From positions 2,604,001 through 2,668,000 of the forward strand of contig NZ_CP047654.1 in assembly GCF_030408915.1 (NCBI RefSeq): 64,000 nucleotides of DNA, in the 5' to 3' direction. The translations under genes and the position numbers were made by a program. The notes below the pieces were generated by a model. It did no database searches. It saw nothing but the letters and a program-made list of their open reading frames with translations, and was not told the DNA's origin. This document shows, in pieces, positions 45,419-53,236 of this stretch (its first letter is position 1; each line of letters opens with the position of its first letter). This DNA comes from Corynebacterium guangdongense (GTDB lineage: Bacteria > Actinomycetota > Actinomycetes > Mycobacteriales > Mycobacteriaceae).

Positions 45419-47419
45419 CTACCACGCGATGCGCGGGCCGGCGGTGCCCGGCGGCGTCGGCAGGCCGTCGACGTCCCCCGCCCGGACCCGCTCCTCCGTC
45501 CTGGCGACGTACTCCTCGATTTCCCTGACCACGGAGTCGTCGAGGTGGTCGCGGGGATCGAGCGAGATCTCCAGCCGGCGGCCGTCGCCCAGCGAGTAGG
45601 CGACGTTGGCCCAGAACCGATCCCAGCTCATCGGTTCCCGCGAGCTGGCAAGCAGCTCGGAAATCTCCGGGGAACGCAGCGCGGCGCGCGCCAGGATGGC
45701 CCCCTCGCGGTCGTACCACGCCGGCACACGGTTGAGGTCGGCGTCGGTGTCGGCGATCTGCCATTCCCAGGGCAGCCACTTGTCGTGGCCCACGCGGCCG
45801 TCCTCGTCGCGCGGCTGGCGGGCGCCGACCGGGGTGGCCAGACCGACCGTGTCGAGCACGCGCAGCTCCAGCGGCGAGTTCATGCTCGTCATGCCCAGGT
45901 TGATGAGATACATCGTCGGATCCAGCGCCCGCAGATCTGTCTCCGCGGCCTGGCGCGGTTCGGTGAACCAGGCGTAGCGCTCCGGTTCCGAGCTCACGGC
46001 GACGGAGATCATCACCGCCCCGTCCGTGGTCAGGGTGTGATCGACGGCCTCGCTCCAGTTGCCCAGCGCCTTGGCGGGCAGGAAGTCCTCGGCGGTGCGT
46101 GGCGGATCGCCGGGGTCCCGGCGCGTGGCGTTGCTCCAGAACTCACGCTCGTCGACGATGCCGAGCTCGCCGTCCTCGTAGGCCTGCCAGTCGACGGGGT
46201 GGCCGCGCAGCCCGACGAGCACCGCCCACCCGACGACCGCGGTGGCGCCGAGGCCGAGCACCAGCGCCGGAAGGAGGGCGGGGGCCGCCACGTCCACGAG
46301 GGGAATGACCATCAGCGGCAGCATCAGCGCGAAGAGCGGCAGCAGCAGCATCCGGCCATGCATGAAGTCGCCGCCGACGCGGATGATGTAGAGCACGTGC
46401 AGCGACGCGGCGAGCACGACGAGCACGACGACGCCGGTGCGGGAGCGCAGTCGCAGGCGGCCCGGTCGGCGCTCCGGGCGGGCGCGGGTGACCACCTGGC
46501 AGGTCGAGGCCCACCACATGAGGACGCCGGCCATGCCCAGCGCCACGGCCAGCGCCAGGAAGAGGCCGTAGGGGTCCGCCAGGTCGCGCACGTAGCCCCA
46601 GCCGGAGGCCCACTGCGCGTCGGAGGCGGACTTGGCGACGGCCGTGTGCGGCGTGATCAGCCCGTAGTAGCCCATCCGGAAGAGCTGGTAGCCGGCCGGG
46701 ACCGGCAGGGCCACGGCGAGAATCCCCAGCGCCACCCGCCAGTTGCGGGCGCTCAGCAACAGGAGGATGCCCGCCAACCCGCCGTAGAGCGCCAGCTCAG
46801 GGCGCACCAGCCAGGACAACCCGCACCAGAAGGCCAGCCAGTAGGTGACGGCGTCGCCGCGCGCGTGGCGACGGCCGGTGGCGCGCACCCAGTTGACCAG
46901 CAGCAGCCACAGCACCGCCAGCCAGAAGATGGACAGGCCCCACTCCAGGCCGCTGGTGGCGAAGTCGCGGGCCGGCGGCAGCGCCAGGTAGATCAGGCCG
47001 CCGAACGGGACGAAGAGCAGCGTCGGGGTGCGGTACATCCGCGCGGTCGCCGCCCCGGCGACACCGACGGCGGCGACGGTGAAACCGAGCGCCAGCACCA
47101 TGGCCACGTACTCGAGCTTCGCTCCCGTGACCGCCGCGCCGAGCCAGATGACGTACTGCCACAGGGTCGAGGTGTTGGCCTCGACGCGTTCGCCGACGTT
47201 GAACACCGGCCCGTTGCCGGCCAGCAGGTTGCGGACGGTGCGCAGGACGATCAGTCCGTCATCGCTGATCCAGCGGCGCAGCCAGCCACCGACGGCGGCA
47301 ACGAGCACGAGGACGAGCACGGACAGGGCCGCCGTCACCGCGGAGAGCTGAGCTCTCCGGTTCGGTGAGGCGGCCCGGTCGGAAGCAGTAGTCGTAGAAA
47401 CGGCTGTGGCTGTGGCCAT
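45419..47419 (-). CDS. aftB: terminal beta-(1->2)-arabinofuranosyltransferase AftB
   Basis: A 666-residue GT-C glycosyltransferase that adds the terminal arabinoses of arabinogalactan, the sites later mycolated. The first loop has the catalytic Asp pair in RRWISDDGLIVLRTVRN (about residues 50-66). About ten helices follow and then a soluble C-terminal domain of about 240 residues. The order aftB-ubiA-PAP2-glfT2 matches Rv3805c-Rv3808c. I chose the ATG at 47417-47419, 11 bases after the ubiA stop, so the genes are probably cotranscribed. Confidence 0.94.
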   Translation of the reverse strand: MATATAVSTTTASDRAASPNRRAQLSAVTAALSVLVLVLVAAVGGWLRRWISDDGLIVLRTVRNLLAGNGPVFNVGERVEANTSTLWQYVIWLGAAVTGAKLEYVAMVLALGFTVAAVGVAGAATARMYRTPTLLFVPFGGLIYLALPPARDFATSGLEWGLSIFWLAVLWLLLVNWVRATGRRHARGDAVTYWLAFWCGLSWLVRPELALYGGLAGILLLLSARNWRVALGILAVALPVPAGYQLFRMGYYGLITPHTAVAKSASDAQWASGWGYVRDLADPYGLFLALAVALGMAGVLMWWASTCQVVTRARPERRPGRLRLRSRTGVVVLVVLAASLHVLYIIRVGGDFMHGRMLLLPLFALMLPLMVIPLVDVAAPALLPALVLGLGATAVVGWAVLVGLRGHPVDWQAYEDGELGIVDEREFWSNATRRDPGDPPRTAEDFLPAKALGNWSEAVDHTLTTDGAVMISVAVSSEPERYAWFTEPRQAAETDLRALDPTMYLINLGMTSMNSPLELRVLDTVGLATPVGARQPRDEDGRVGHDKWLPWEWQIADTDADLNRVPAWYDREGAILARAALRSPEISELLASSREPMSWDRFWANVAYSLGDGRRLEISLDPRDHLDDSVVREIEEYVARTEERVRAGDVDGLPTPPGTAGPRIAW

Positions 47420-47430
47420 GGTGGCAGATG

Positions 47431-48471
47431 TTACCCCGCCACGAGCGGCGCCACGTAGACGGCCATCACGATGCAGAGCACCCAGAGGATGGCCAGGCTG
47501 AGCAGAACACGGTCGGAGAGCGCGATCTCGTCGGGCGCGCCACCGTCGCCCTTGTCGATGGTGGCGGCGAAGCGCAGAATCGCGATGAGGAAGGGGACGA
47601 TCGAGACCTGGTACCACAGCGACGCGAAACTGCCGACGTCCTGGGAGAGCTCGAAGGCCCACAGCGCGTAGGCCATGACGACGCTGGTCGCCGACAGGGT
47701 CCACACGAAACGCAGGTAGGTCTGCGTGTAGCCGGCCAGGGACTTGCGGATCTTGGCGCCGGTGCGCTCCGAGAGCAGCAGCTCCGCGTAGCGCTTGCCG
47801 GAGGCCATGAACAGCGAGCCGAAGGCCGCCACCATGAGGAACCACTGGGACAGATCGATGCCCGCCGCCACGCCGCCGGCCATCGCGCGGAGCATGAAGC
47901 CCGAGGAGATGAGCGCGATGTCGATGACCGGCTGGTGCTTCCAACCGAAGCAGTAGCCCAGCTGCAGCGCGATGTAGACGGCGATGACGACGGCCAGGCC
48001 CATGCCGCTGGTGGCCAGCAGCGACAGCCCGATGGCGGCGATGATGAGCACGACGGCCATCGCGTAGGCGAGGTTCTTCGACAGCATCCCCGAGGCGATC
48101 GGGCGGAAGCGCTTGGTCGGGTGCTGCCGGTCGGCCTCCACGTCCATCGCGTCGTTGATCAGGTAGATCGAGGAGGCGCCCAGGCAGAACACGATGAACG
48201 CCAGCAGAACGTCGCCGGCGACCTGCCAGGTGAAGGCCTCGATGCCCGCCGCCAGCGGGGCGGCGACGACGAGGACGTTCTTGACCCACTGCTTGGGACG
48301 CAGCGCCTTGATCATCGCGTCGGGCAGGTTCTTGGGGGGCTGACGCTTGCGGGTGTTCTCGATGCCCTCGTTGTGCGGCTCCGAGTGGAAGATGCCCGGC
48401 ACGTGCTGATCGGGGTGCTGCTCGGAAACCTGCCCGGTCACCGGTTCCGACTGCTGGTGCGGATGGCTCAC
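47431..48471 (-). CDS. ubiA: decaprenyl-phosphate phosphoribosyltransferase (UbiA family)
   Basis: A 346-residue polytopic prenyltransferase. It joins phosphoribose from PRPP to decaprenyl phosphate, the first committed step to the arabinose donor. The aspartate motif is YLINDAMDVEADRQHP (NDxxDxxxD near residue 107), preceded by ALRPKQWVKNVLVVAAP. A polar N-terminus of about 60 residues precedes the first helix. The GTG start overlaps the PAP2 stop as GTGA, so the two are translationally coupled. It matches Rv3806c. Confidence 0.96.
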   Translation of the reverse strand: MSHPHQQSEPVTGQVSEQHPDQHVPGIFHSEPHNEGIENTRKRQPPKNLPDAMIKALRPKQWVKNVLVVAAPLAAGIEAFTWQVAGDVLLAFIVFCLGASSIYLINDAMDVEADRQHPTKRFRPIASGMLSKNLAYAMAVVLIIAAIGLSLLATSGMGLAVVIAVYIALQLGYCFGWKHQPVIDIALISSGFMLRAMAGGVAAGIDLSQWFLMVAAFGSLFMASGKRYAELLLSERTGAKIRKSLAGYTQTYLRFVWTLSATSVVMAYALWAFELSQDVGSFASLWYQVSIVPFLIAILRFAATIDKGDGGAPDEIALSDRVLLSLAILWVLCIVMAVYVAPLVAG

Positions 48472-49019
48472 CTGGTACGCCTTTCAATCTCGGTGACGGC
48501 GCCTGCGGTGGCTGCGCCGATGGCTGCCCCGGCCAGCGTGTCGGTCGGGTAATGCACTCCCAACACCATACGGGACGCCATCATGACGGGCGCGCCGAGA
48601 AGCGGGAGCGGGGTGCCGGTGATTCTTGCGACCGCGACGAGGAAAGCCGTGGTCGAGGTGGAGTGCGAGGAGGGGAAGGACAGTCGCGAGGGGGTTCCCA
48701 CGCCGACGGTGATGCGCGGGTCGGTAGGCCGGTGGCGCCGGAAGATGCGCTTGACGACGACGCTGGTGGCGTGCGCGGTGAAGGCCGACACCCCGACGGC
48801 GGCCCACCGCCGGCGACCGATGCGCGCCCGTTCGGTGTCCCCGCCGCGCAGGTTCGCGGCCACGCCGAGTCCGGCCAGCACGTACCAGCCGAGACCGTGC
48901 TCCCCGAAGTGGGAGAGCTGGCGGGCGGCCGGGGCAGCCCAGCCGGGGGCGAGGTCCTGGACCGCGACCAGCAGGTCGGCCTCGACGTCGTTGAACTTGG
49001 CGGTCCCGCTACTGGGCAT
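48468..49019 (-). CDS. PAP2-family membrane phosphatase (Rv3807c-like)
   Basis: A 183-residue membrane phosphatase. The three PAP2 signatures are present: KRIFRRHRPT, FPSSHSTSTT and SRMVLGVHYPTD. It is thought to remove the 5-phosphate from decaprenyl-phosphoryl-phosphoribose after UbiA acts, in line with its place between ubiA and glfT2. The ATG at 49017-49019 overlaps the glfT2 coding end by 11 bases and has AAGG six bases upstream. A longer frame from 49043 lacks a ribosome site. Confidence 0.92.
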   Translation of the reverse strand: MPSSGTAKFNDVEADLLVAVQDLAPGWAAPAARQLSHFGEHGLGWYVLAGLGVAANLRGGDTERARIGRRRWAAVGVSAFTAHATSVVVKRIFRRHRPTDPRITVGVGTPSRLSFPSSHSTSTTAFLVAVARITGTPLPLLGAPVMMASRMVLGVHYPTDTLAGAAIGAATAGAVTEIERRTR

Positions 49020-50997
49020 CGAAAACCTTCTTCCACTCGTCACGGGAGGTCAGCTCAGCCTCCGCCGCGCGGTAGGCGGCCTTCAGCTCGTCGAAACGCT
49101 CGACGATCTCGCCGTGCAGCGCCGTCGTCTCCTCCCACAGCTTCCTGGCCAGGTCGCGGTCCCGCTTGCGGAACGCCACACCGGTGCCGCCCGCGGTGGA
49201 CACGGTCGCGGAATCGACCTGCGCGAGGGTGAACCAGCGCGCCTCCCCCGCGGTGAGGTTGAGCTGCGGCGCCTCGTGGTGCGCCGGGTTCTCCTTGCTC
49301 ATCAGGTGCTTCGCGGACTTCAGCAGCCACGGAATCTTCCTGATCTTGCCCAGCCGGCCGCCCACGTCGCGCGTCGGCACGCCCGGTGCGCCCGTGGCCG
49401 GCGGGAGCTCGCTTGCCGACGCAATGACCTGCGCGTCGGAGTAGCGCGAGCGAATCTGCTGGACCTTGGGCAGGTCCGACTCCAGCGAGCCGAAGAGACG
49501 GTCCGGGCCGGCGAGGAAGTCCTTCATCGCCTCGATCTGGATGGCCAGCGTCGAGTACTCCATGCACATGATGTGCTTGAGCGTGGACTTGCGCATCGAC
49601 GCGGTGATGCCCCGGGCGTCGCCATGGTGGTGCAGGGCCGCGACGATGAGGCGGTTGCGGGTGTGGAAGTAGGCCTGCCAGTCGATGGCGTCGTCCTTGT
49701 CGGCCCAGGCCATGTGCCAGATGGCCGCGCCCGGCCAGGTGACCGTCGGGAAGCCCTCCCGGGTGGCGCGCAGGGAGTATTCGGTGTCATCCCACTTGAT
49801 GAACAGCGGCAGCGGCTGGCCGACCTGCTCGGCGACGACCGTCGGGAACAGGCACATCCACCAGCCGTTGTAGTCGACGTCGATGCGGCGGTGCAGCGGC
49901 GAGGAGTCGTAGGCGTCCGGGTTCTTCGCCTGGTCGGCCGGCTTCCGGTAACCCAGCGGGTACTCGGCGAAGTCGTGGTCGTAGACCGAGTGCGGCGCCG
50001 CGCCCCACATGAAGTCGGCCGCGTCGACGACCTCGCCCATGGTGCGCAGCTGGGAGCGGTCCTGCAGGTTGAGCATCTGGCCGCCGACGAGGATCGGGCT
50101 GGCGGCGTAGCGCGCGGCCTGGACGGCACGGAGGATGGAATCCGGCTCGATGGCGATGTCGTCGTCCATGTAGAGGATGTACGGGGTGTCGGAGTGCTCG
50201 CGGACGGCCTCGAACATGATTCGGGAGTAGCCGCCGGATCCGCCGAGGTTGCCCTGACGGAACTCGTGGAAGCGCTCCCCCAGCTTCGCCTTGGCGTCGG
50301 CGAAACCCGGCTCGTCGGCCGGGTGCTGGTTGCCCTGGTCCGGCATGAGCACCGCGTCGATGATGGAGTCGACGACCGGGTCGCTGGTCAGCGCCTCGAG
50401 GGCGGCGACGGCGTCGGCCGGGCGGTTGAACGTCGGGATGCCGACGGTGACGCGTTCCTCGAAAGGGCCGACCTGGGTGCCGTCGGGCATGGTCTGCGCG
50501 CCGGCGTCGACCGGGGCGACCCAGGCGGCGTCGGCGAGCGTGGCGTCGGTCTCGGCGGTGAGGTCGAACCAGAGCCAGCCACCGTCCTCGAAGTTGCGCA
50601 GGTTGAGGTCGAAGGTGACGGTCTCGTCGGTGACGAGGCGGTTCTCCACGGAGACGCGGGTGCCGTCAACCTTGGAGCGGTAGACGCTGACCATGGCGGT
50701 GCCGGTGACGGTCATGGCCAGCTGGACGGAATCCAGCTGGGACCAGCGGCGCCAGTAGGAGGCGGGGAAGGCGTTGAAGTAGGTCTCGAAGGACGCCTCG
50801 GCGCCGGCCGGGATACTCAGTTCGAAACGGCTGTCCCAGTGCAGACGCTCCTTGTTCTGCTCAGCCTCGACGAGGTAGAGCATGCGGACGTCGTGCGGCT
50901 CGCCGCGGCGGGGCAGAAGAATGCGCGCCAGCACCCGCTCGCTGACGAGGGGGGACGAGGCCTGCGGGGCGTCGTGGGCGTGGGTCGGTGTGTTCAC
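49009..50997 (-). CDS. glfT2: galactofuranosyltransferase GlfT2
   Basis: A 662-residue GT2-type polymerase that extends the galactan chain with alternating beta-1,5 and beta-1,6 galactofuranose from UDP-Galf. The N-terminal beta-sandwich leads to the GT-A domain, with PTFNRPADAVAAL and the metal site YILYMDDDIAIEPDS (near residue 278). The acceptor-site segment FIKWDDTEYSLRATREGFP and an IWHMAW histidine follow. The C-terminal helical part is present and the length is normal. It is the first gene of the aftB operon. The GTG start has no strong ribosome site. Confidence 0.96.
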   Translation of the reverse strand: MNTPTHAHDAPQASSPLVSERVLARILLPRRGEPHDVRMLYLVEAEQNKERLHWDSRFELSIPAGAEASFETYFNAFPASYWRRWSQLDSVQLAMTVTGTAMVSVYRSKVDGTRVSVENRLVTDETVTFDLNLRNFEDGGWLWFDLTAETDATLADAAWVAPVDAGAQTMPDGTQVGPFEERVTVGIPTFNRPADAVAALEALTSDPVVDSIIDAVLMPDQGNQHPADEPGFADAKAKLGERFHEFRQGNLGGSGGYSRIMFEAVREHSDTPYILYMDDDIAIEPDSILRAVQAARYAASPILVGGQMLNLQDRSQLRTMGEVVDAADFMWGAAPHSVYDHDFAEYPLGYRKPADQAKNPDAYDSSPLHRRIDVDYNGWWMCLFPTVVAEQVGQPLPLFIKWDDTEYSLRATREGFPTVTWPGAAIWHMAWADKDDAIDWQAYFHTRNRLIVAALHHHGDARGITASMRKSTLKHIMCMEYSTLAIQIEAMKDFLAGPDRLFGSLESDLPKVQQIRSRYSDAQVIASASELPPATGAPGVPTRDVGGRLGKIRKIPWLLKSAKHLMSKENPAHHEAPQLNLTAGEARWFTLAQVDSATVSTAGGTGVAFRKRDRDLARKLWEETTALHGEIVERFDELKAAYRAAEAELTSRDEWKKVFDAQ

Positions 50998-51093
50998 GGT
51001 GCGAGAAACTACTTTCTTGTCGACACTCTTGGGTCAACACAGTAGTAGGCCGGAGCGTCCGGTTGGCGCACTCACACGCGTGAAGCCGGAAAA

Positions 51094-51138
51094 GAACCCG
51101 CCCCTGCGCATTCGGAGCGAATGCCGCGGGGCGGGTTC
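51094..51138 (-). terminator. terminator of the first ArsC-like gene
   Basis: GAACCCGCCCC (51094-51104) pairs with GGGGCGGGTTC (51128-51138), with an inner CATTC/GAATG stem. On the minus strand TTTTCCGG follows. It starts 17 bases after the stop at 51156. Confidence 0.82.
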
Positions 51139-51155
51139 GGGGGTCGTTGCCGGTA

Positions 51156-51770
51156 TTAGGCGGCCAGGGCCGGGCCGACGGTGCGCGGGGCGAGGGTGTT
51201 GAGCATCCTCATGACGCGAATCTCGAGGTCGTCGGCGAGCTCGCGGGCCTGCTCGATCGTCGTGGCCTCGATGTCGCCGAAATCCCAGACGACCTGGCGG
51301 ATGCCCGGCACGTCCTGGTTCTCCTTGTCGGTCATGTAGACGACGACGTCGGCGGCGTCCAGCGCACGCCCAGTGTGCTGACCGAAGGCGCGGTCACCGG
51401 CCCGGCGGGTCAGGCCGCGCTCGGCGAGGACAGACTCCAGGACGTCGTTGCCGAAGTTCTCCGGGTGGGTCGCGGCGGAGGTGGCCACGACGTCGTCGCT
51501 CAGGCGGTTGACGAGGGCGACGGCGGCGTCGGCGAGCGAGCGGTCGTCGCGGGAGACGAAGATGACTCGCTGACGCTTGTTCAGCCCGATCCCGTTGAGC
51601 TGCTCGGCGACCTCACGTTCGACGAGAACCGGGACGAACTCCTTGATGACGGCGGTGGCCAGGTGGCGCTGGTAGGTCTCGTCGAGCAGGGCGTCGATGG
51701 TCGCGGTGTCCACGGCGTGGCCGAAACGGTTGTGCAGGTCGGTGCGGATGGTGTTGAAGATGGCGCTCAT
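51156..51770 (-). CDS. degenerate ArsC / LMW-phosphatase-like protein with three-helix N-terminal domain
   Basis: A 204-residue paralogue of the next two genes. Residues 1-70 form the helical N-terminal domain seen in corynebacterial ArsC1'-type proteins; the rest has the low-molecular-weight phosphatase fold. At the position of the catalytic loop C-x-H-N-x-G-R-S it reads SRDDRSLA after VIFV, so the nucleophilic Cys, the Asn and the loop Arg are absent. The general-acid DP is DI (VVWDFGDIEATT). The protein should be catalytically inactive, perhaps a regulator or dimer partner. I chose the ATG at 51768-51770 (AAGGAGG upstream). Confidence 0.85.
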   Translation of the reverse strand: MSAIFNTIRTDLHNRFGHAVDTATIDALLDETYQRHLATAVIKEFVPVLVEREVAEQLNGIGLNKRQRVIFVSRDDRSLADAAVALVNRLSDDVVATSAATHPENFGNDVLESVLAERGLTRRAGDRAFGQHTGRALDAADVVVYMTDKENQDVPGIRQVVWDFGDIEATTIEQARELADDLEIRVMRMLNTLAPRTVGPALAA

Positions 51771-51888
51771 GGTGAGCCTCCTTGAACAGGTGATGTGTTG
51801 GATGTGATTTTCGATCGGTGCGCGCGTCCCCTGGACTGCGCGGTGAGAACCGGACGTTCCGGCGGGAACCTCTGAGCAGAAGTTCCGG

Positions 51889-51948
51889 CTAGAAGTTCTG
51901 GTAAGCCCCGAAAACGGGGCCACTGGCGTTCGAGCGGTGACTTGTCAC
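51889..51948 (-). CDS. candidate 19-residue leader peptide
   Basis: GTG at 51946-51948 opens a 19-codon frame (TSHRSNASGPVFGAYQNF after the start residue) ending in TAG. GGAGG (51957-51961) is eight bases upstream, an ideal ribosome site. It lies in the long leader between the promoter and the first ArsC-like gene. A palindrome GTGAC-TT-GTCAC (51937-51948) covers the start codon. It may be a regulatory upstream frame; the composition shows no run of one amino acid. Existence is inferred from the ribosome site alone. Confidence 0.35.
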   Translation of the reverse strand: MTSHRSNASGPVFGAYQNF

Positions 51949-52018
51949 GGAAGGGCCCTCCTTATCTGCCACATCGTCGAGCCTTCGGTCCCCGGTCCAG
52001 TTGATGGGCAACCGGATC

Positions 52019-52062
52019 GTTAACAGGACCGACGTTCTTTGTTTACCATGTGTTAACCTACG
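52019..52062. promoter_or_regulatory. phased 11-bp repeat array at the promoter of the first ArsC-like gene
   Basis: Consecutive 11-base units read GTTAACAGGAC (52019), CGACGTTCTTT (52030, degenerate), GTTTACCATGT (52041) and GTTAACCTACG (52052). The last unit contains the -10 element of the minus-strand promoter. The same kind of array occurs at the second gene. A regulator binding direct repeats across the start point is likely, by inference. Confidence 0.6.
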
Positions 52063-52083
52063 CGCCCCCCGGCTTCCTGTCAA
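52055..52083 (-). promoter_or_regulatory. promoter of the first ArsC-like gene
   Basis: On the minus strand TTGACA (52078-52083) is followed after exactly 17 bases by TAGGTT (52055-52060). This is one of the best sigma-70-type promoters visible in the window. Transcription would start near 52048 and give a leader of about 280 bases. Confidence 0.65.
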
Positions 52084-52177
52084 GGAAATTCCCAGGTCGG
52101 AAAAGCTTCACCTAGGAAAACGCCCCACATGCAGCGTCGTTGAGGTGGATAAAAATGAGGATTTTCGGACGAAAGAA

Positions 52178-52199
52178 GTTAACCTACGGTTCATCCAGG
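52178..52199. repeat. second copy of the 11-bp repeat pair
   Basis: GTTAACCTACG (52178-52188) is identical to the unit at 52052. It is followed directly by GTTCATCCAGG (52189-52199), which resembles a PHO-box-type unit. No -35 element stands at the right distance, so this may be an upstream operator. Confidence 0.45.
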
Positions 52200-52403
52200 G
52201 CGTGATCCGGGTCTCCCGGCCTAGGAAAAGTGAGCTGACCACAGGCCCGGTCGGCGAGCATGCCCAGGGCAGCGGACCCCGTCCGGCGCACCACCCGGCC
52301 CGACCCGGAAAACGCCACGACCGCCGGGCAGGGCCAGGCGGTTCGGGAGTCGGGAAAACGTCGGAAGGGTCGGAGGGATCGCAGGGGCAGCCCGCCCCCA
52401 CGG

Positions 52404-53030
52404 CTAGGAGGCGGCGCGCAGGACGCCGAGCTCCACGAGCAGGTCACGGACCCGGTCCTCCACGTCGTCGGCGATCGCCCGGATCTTGTCGGCGGAGGCG
52501 CCGACCGGATCGTCGATGGGCCAGTGCACGTAACGCTTGCCCGGGACGTTCGGGGTCTCGGTGACGCCCATGAGGACGATGACGTCGGAGAGGTGCACCG
52601 TCCGGGGGTTGACGCCCTCCAGATACAGACCGTCGAGGGGCACCCCCCGCTCCTCGAGGACGGTGATGACCTCCGGGGCCGGCGTCTTTCCGCCGTTGAG
52701 TCCCACGGAACGGATGACGAGGTTGTTGCCGGCGAGCTGCTTGGCCACGGCGGCGGCCAGCTGGGCTCGACCGGCGTTGTGGGCGGAGACGAACAGCACC
52801 TCGGGCCGCTCCTTGAGCACGCCGCCGTACCCGTCGGCGGCCAGGTCGGCCAGGTCCTCCACCGTCGCGCGCCCCACCGTGACCGGGAGGAAGTCCTTGA
52901 CCGTGGCGCGCTCCTCCGCACGCGCGATGTTGGCGTCCAGGACCTCATCGATGACCTGTGGGGAGAGCTTGTCGTCGTAGGCACGGTGCAGATCGCGGCG
53001 GACGGCGGCGTAGCGGTCAGCGATGTTCAT
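52404..53030 (-). CDS. ArsC / LMW-phosphatase-like protein with Cys-to-Ser nucleophile
   Basis: A 208-residue paralogue with the same helical N-terminal domain (residues 1-70) and phosphatase fold. The catalytic loop reads VLFVSAHNAGRAQLAAAV. The loop Asn, Gly and Arg are kept and the general-acid DP is present (YVHWPIDDPVGAS), but the nucleophilic Cys is Ser and the loop Ser is Ala. It may still bind phosphate or arsenate without turnover. AAAGGGTG lies before the ATG at 53028-53030. It has its own promoter with an 11-bp repeat array. Confidence 0.87.
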   Translation of the reverse strand: MNIADRYAAVRRDLHRAYDDKLSPQVIDEVLDANIARAEERATVKDFLPVTVGRATVEDLADLAADGYGGVLKERPEVLFVSAHNAGRAQLAAAVAKQLAGNNLVIRSVGLNGGKTPAPEVITVLEERGVPLDGLYLEGVNPRTVHLSDVIVLMGVTETPNVPGKRYVHWPIDDPVGASADKIRAIADDVEDRVRDLLVELGVLRAAS

Positions 53031-53070
53031 GGTCGGACACCCTTTCATGGCGTCAGGCGGGGCACCCTGA

Positions 53071-53125
53071 GTTACCCATTTGTTTACCTGGCGTTAACCT
53101 TAGTGCGCTCGCGCCCACCCCACAA
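53071..53125 (-). promoter_or_regulatory. promoter and phased repeats of the second ArsC-like gene
   Basis: On the minus strand TTGTGG (53120-53125), 17 bases and TAAGGT (53097-53102) form a promoter. Three contiguous 11-base units, written on the plus strand, start at 53071 (GTTACCCATTT), 53082 (GTTTACCTGGC) and 53093 (GTTAACCTTAG). They overlap the -10 and the start region just as at the first gene. Confidence 0.62.
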
Positions 53126-53236
53126 GAACTGCGCTGAGGAACCTCGCGAGGAAGCACCCCCGGCAGGCCCCACCCCCTGCACCCGGACGGCCCCATCGCG
53201 AAAGAGCATCCACCGTGATGCCGCCGGACAACAGGT

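Larger units (their letters stand above)
51771..52403. other. 633-base region upstream of the first ArsC-like gene
   Basis: No conventional gene. It contains a promoter pointing at the first ArsC-like gene (52055-52083), phased 11-bp repeats (52019-52062 and 52178-52199), a 19-codon candidate leader gene (51889-51948), the hairpin GCCCCG-AAAA-CGGGGC (51905-51920) and the direct repeat AGAAGTTC near 51879 and 51891. Nothing recognisable is seen in 52210-52403, which follows the stop of the second ArsC-like gene. Confidence 0.55.

Noticed and set aside
51889..52083. A 64-codon version of the short frame upstream of the first ArsC-like gene
   Set aside because: Its start lies upstream of the predicted transcription start and lacks a ribosome site; only the internal 19-codon form has one.
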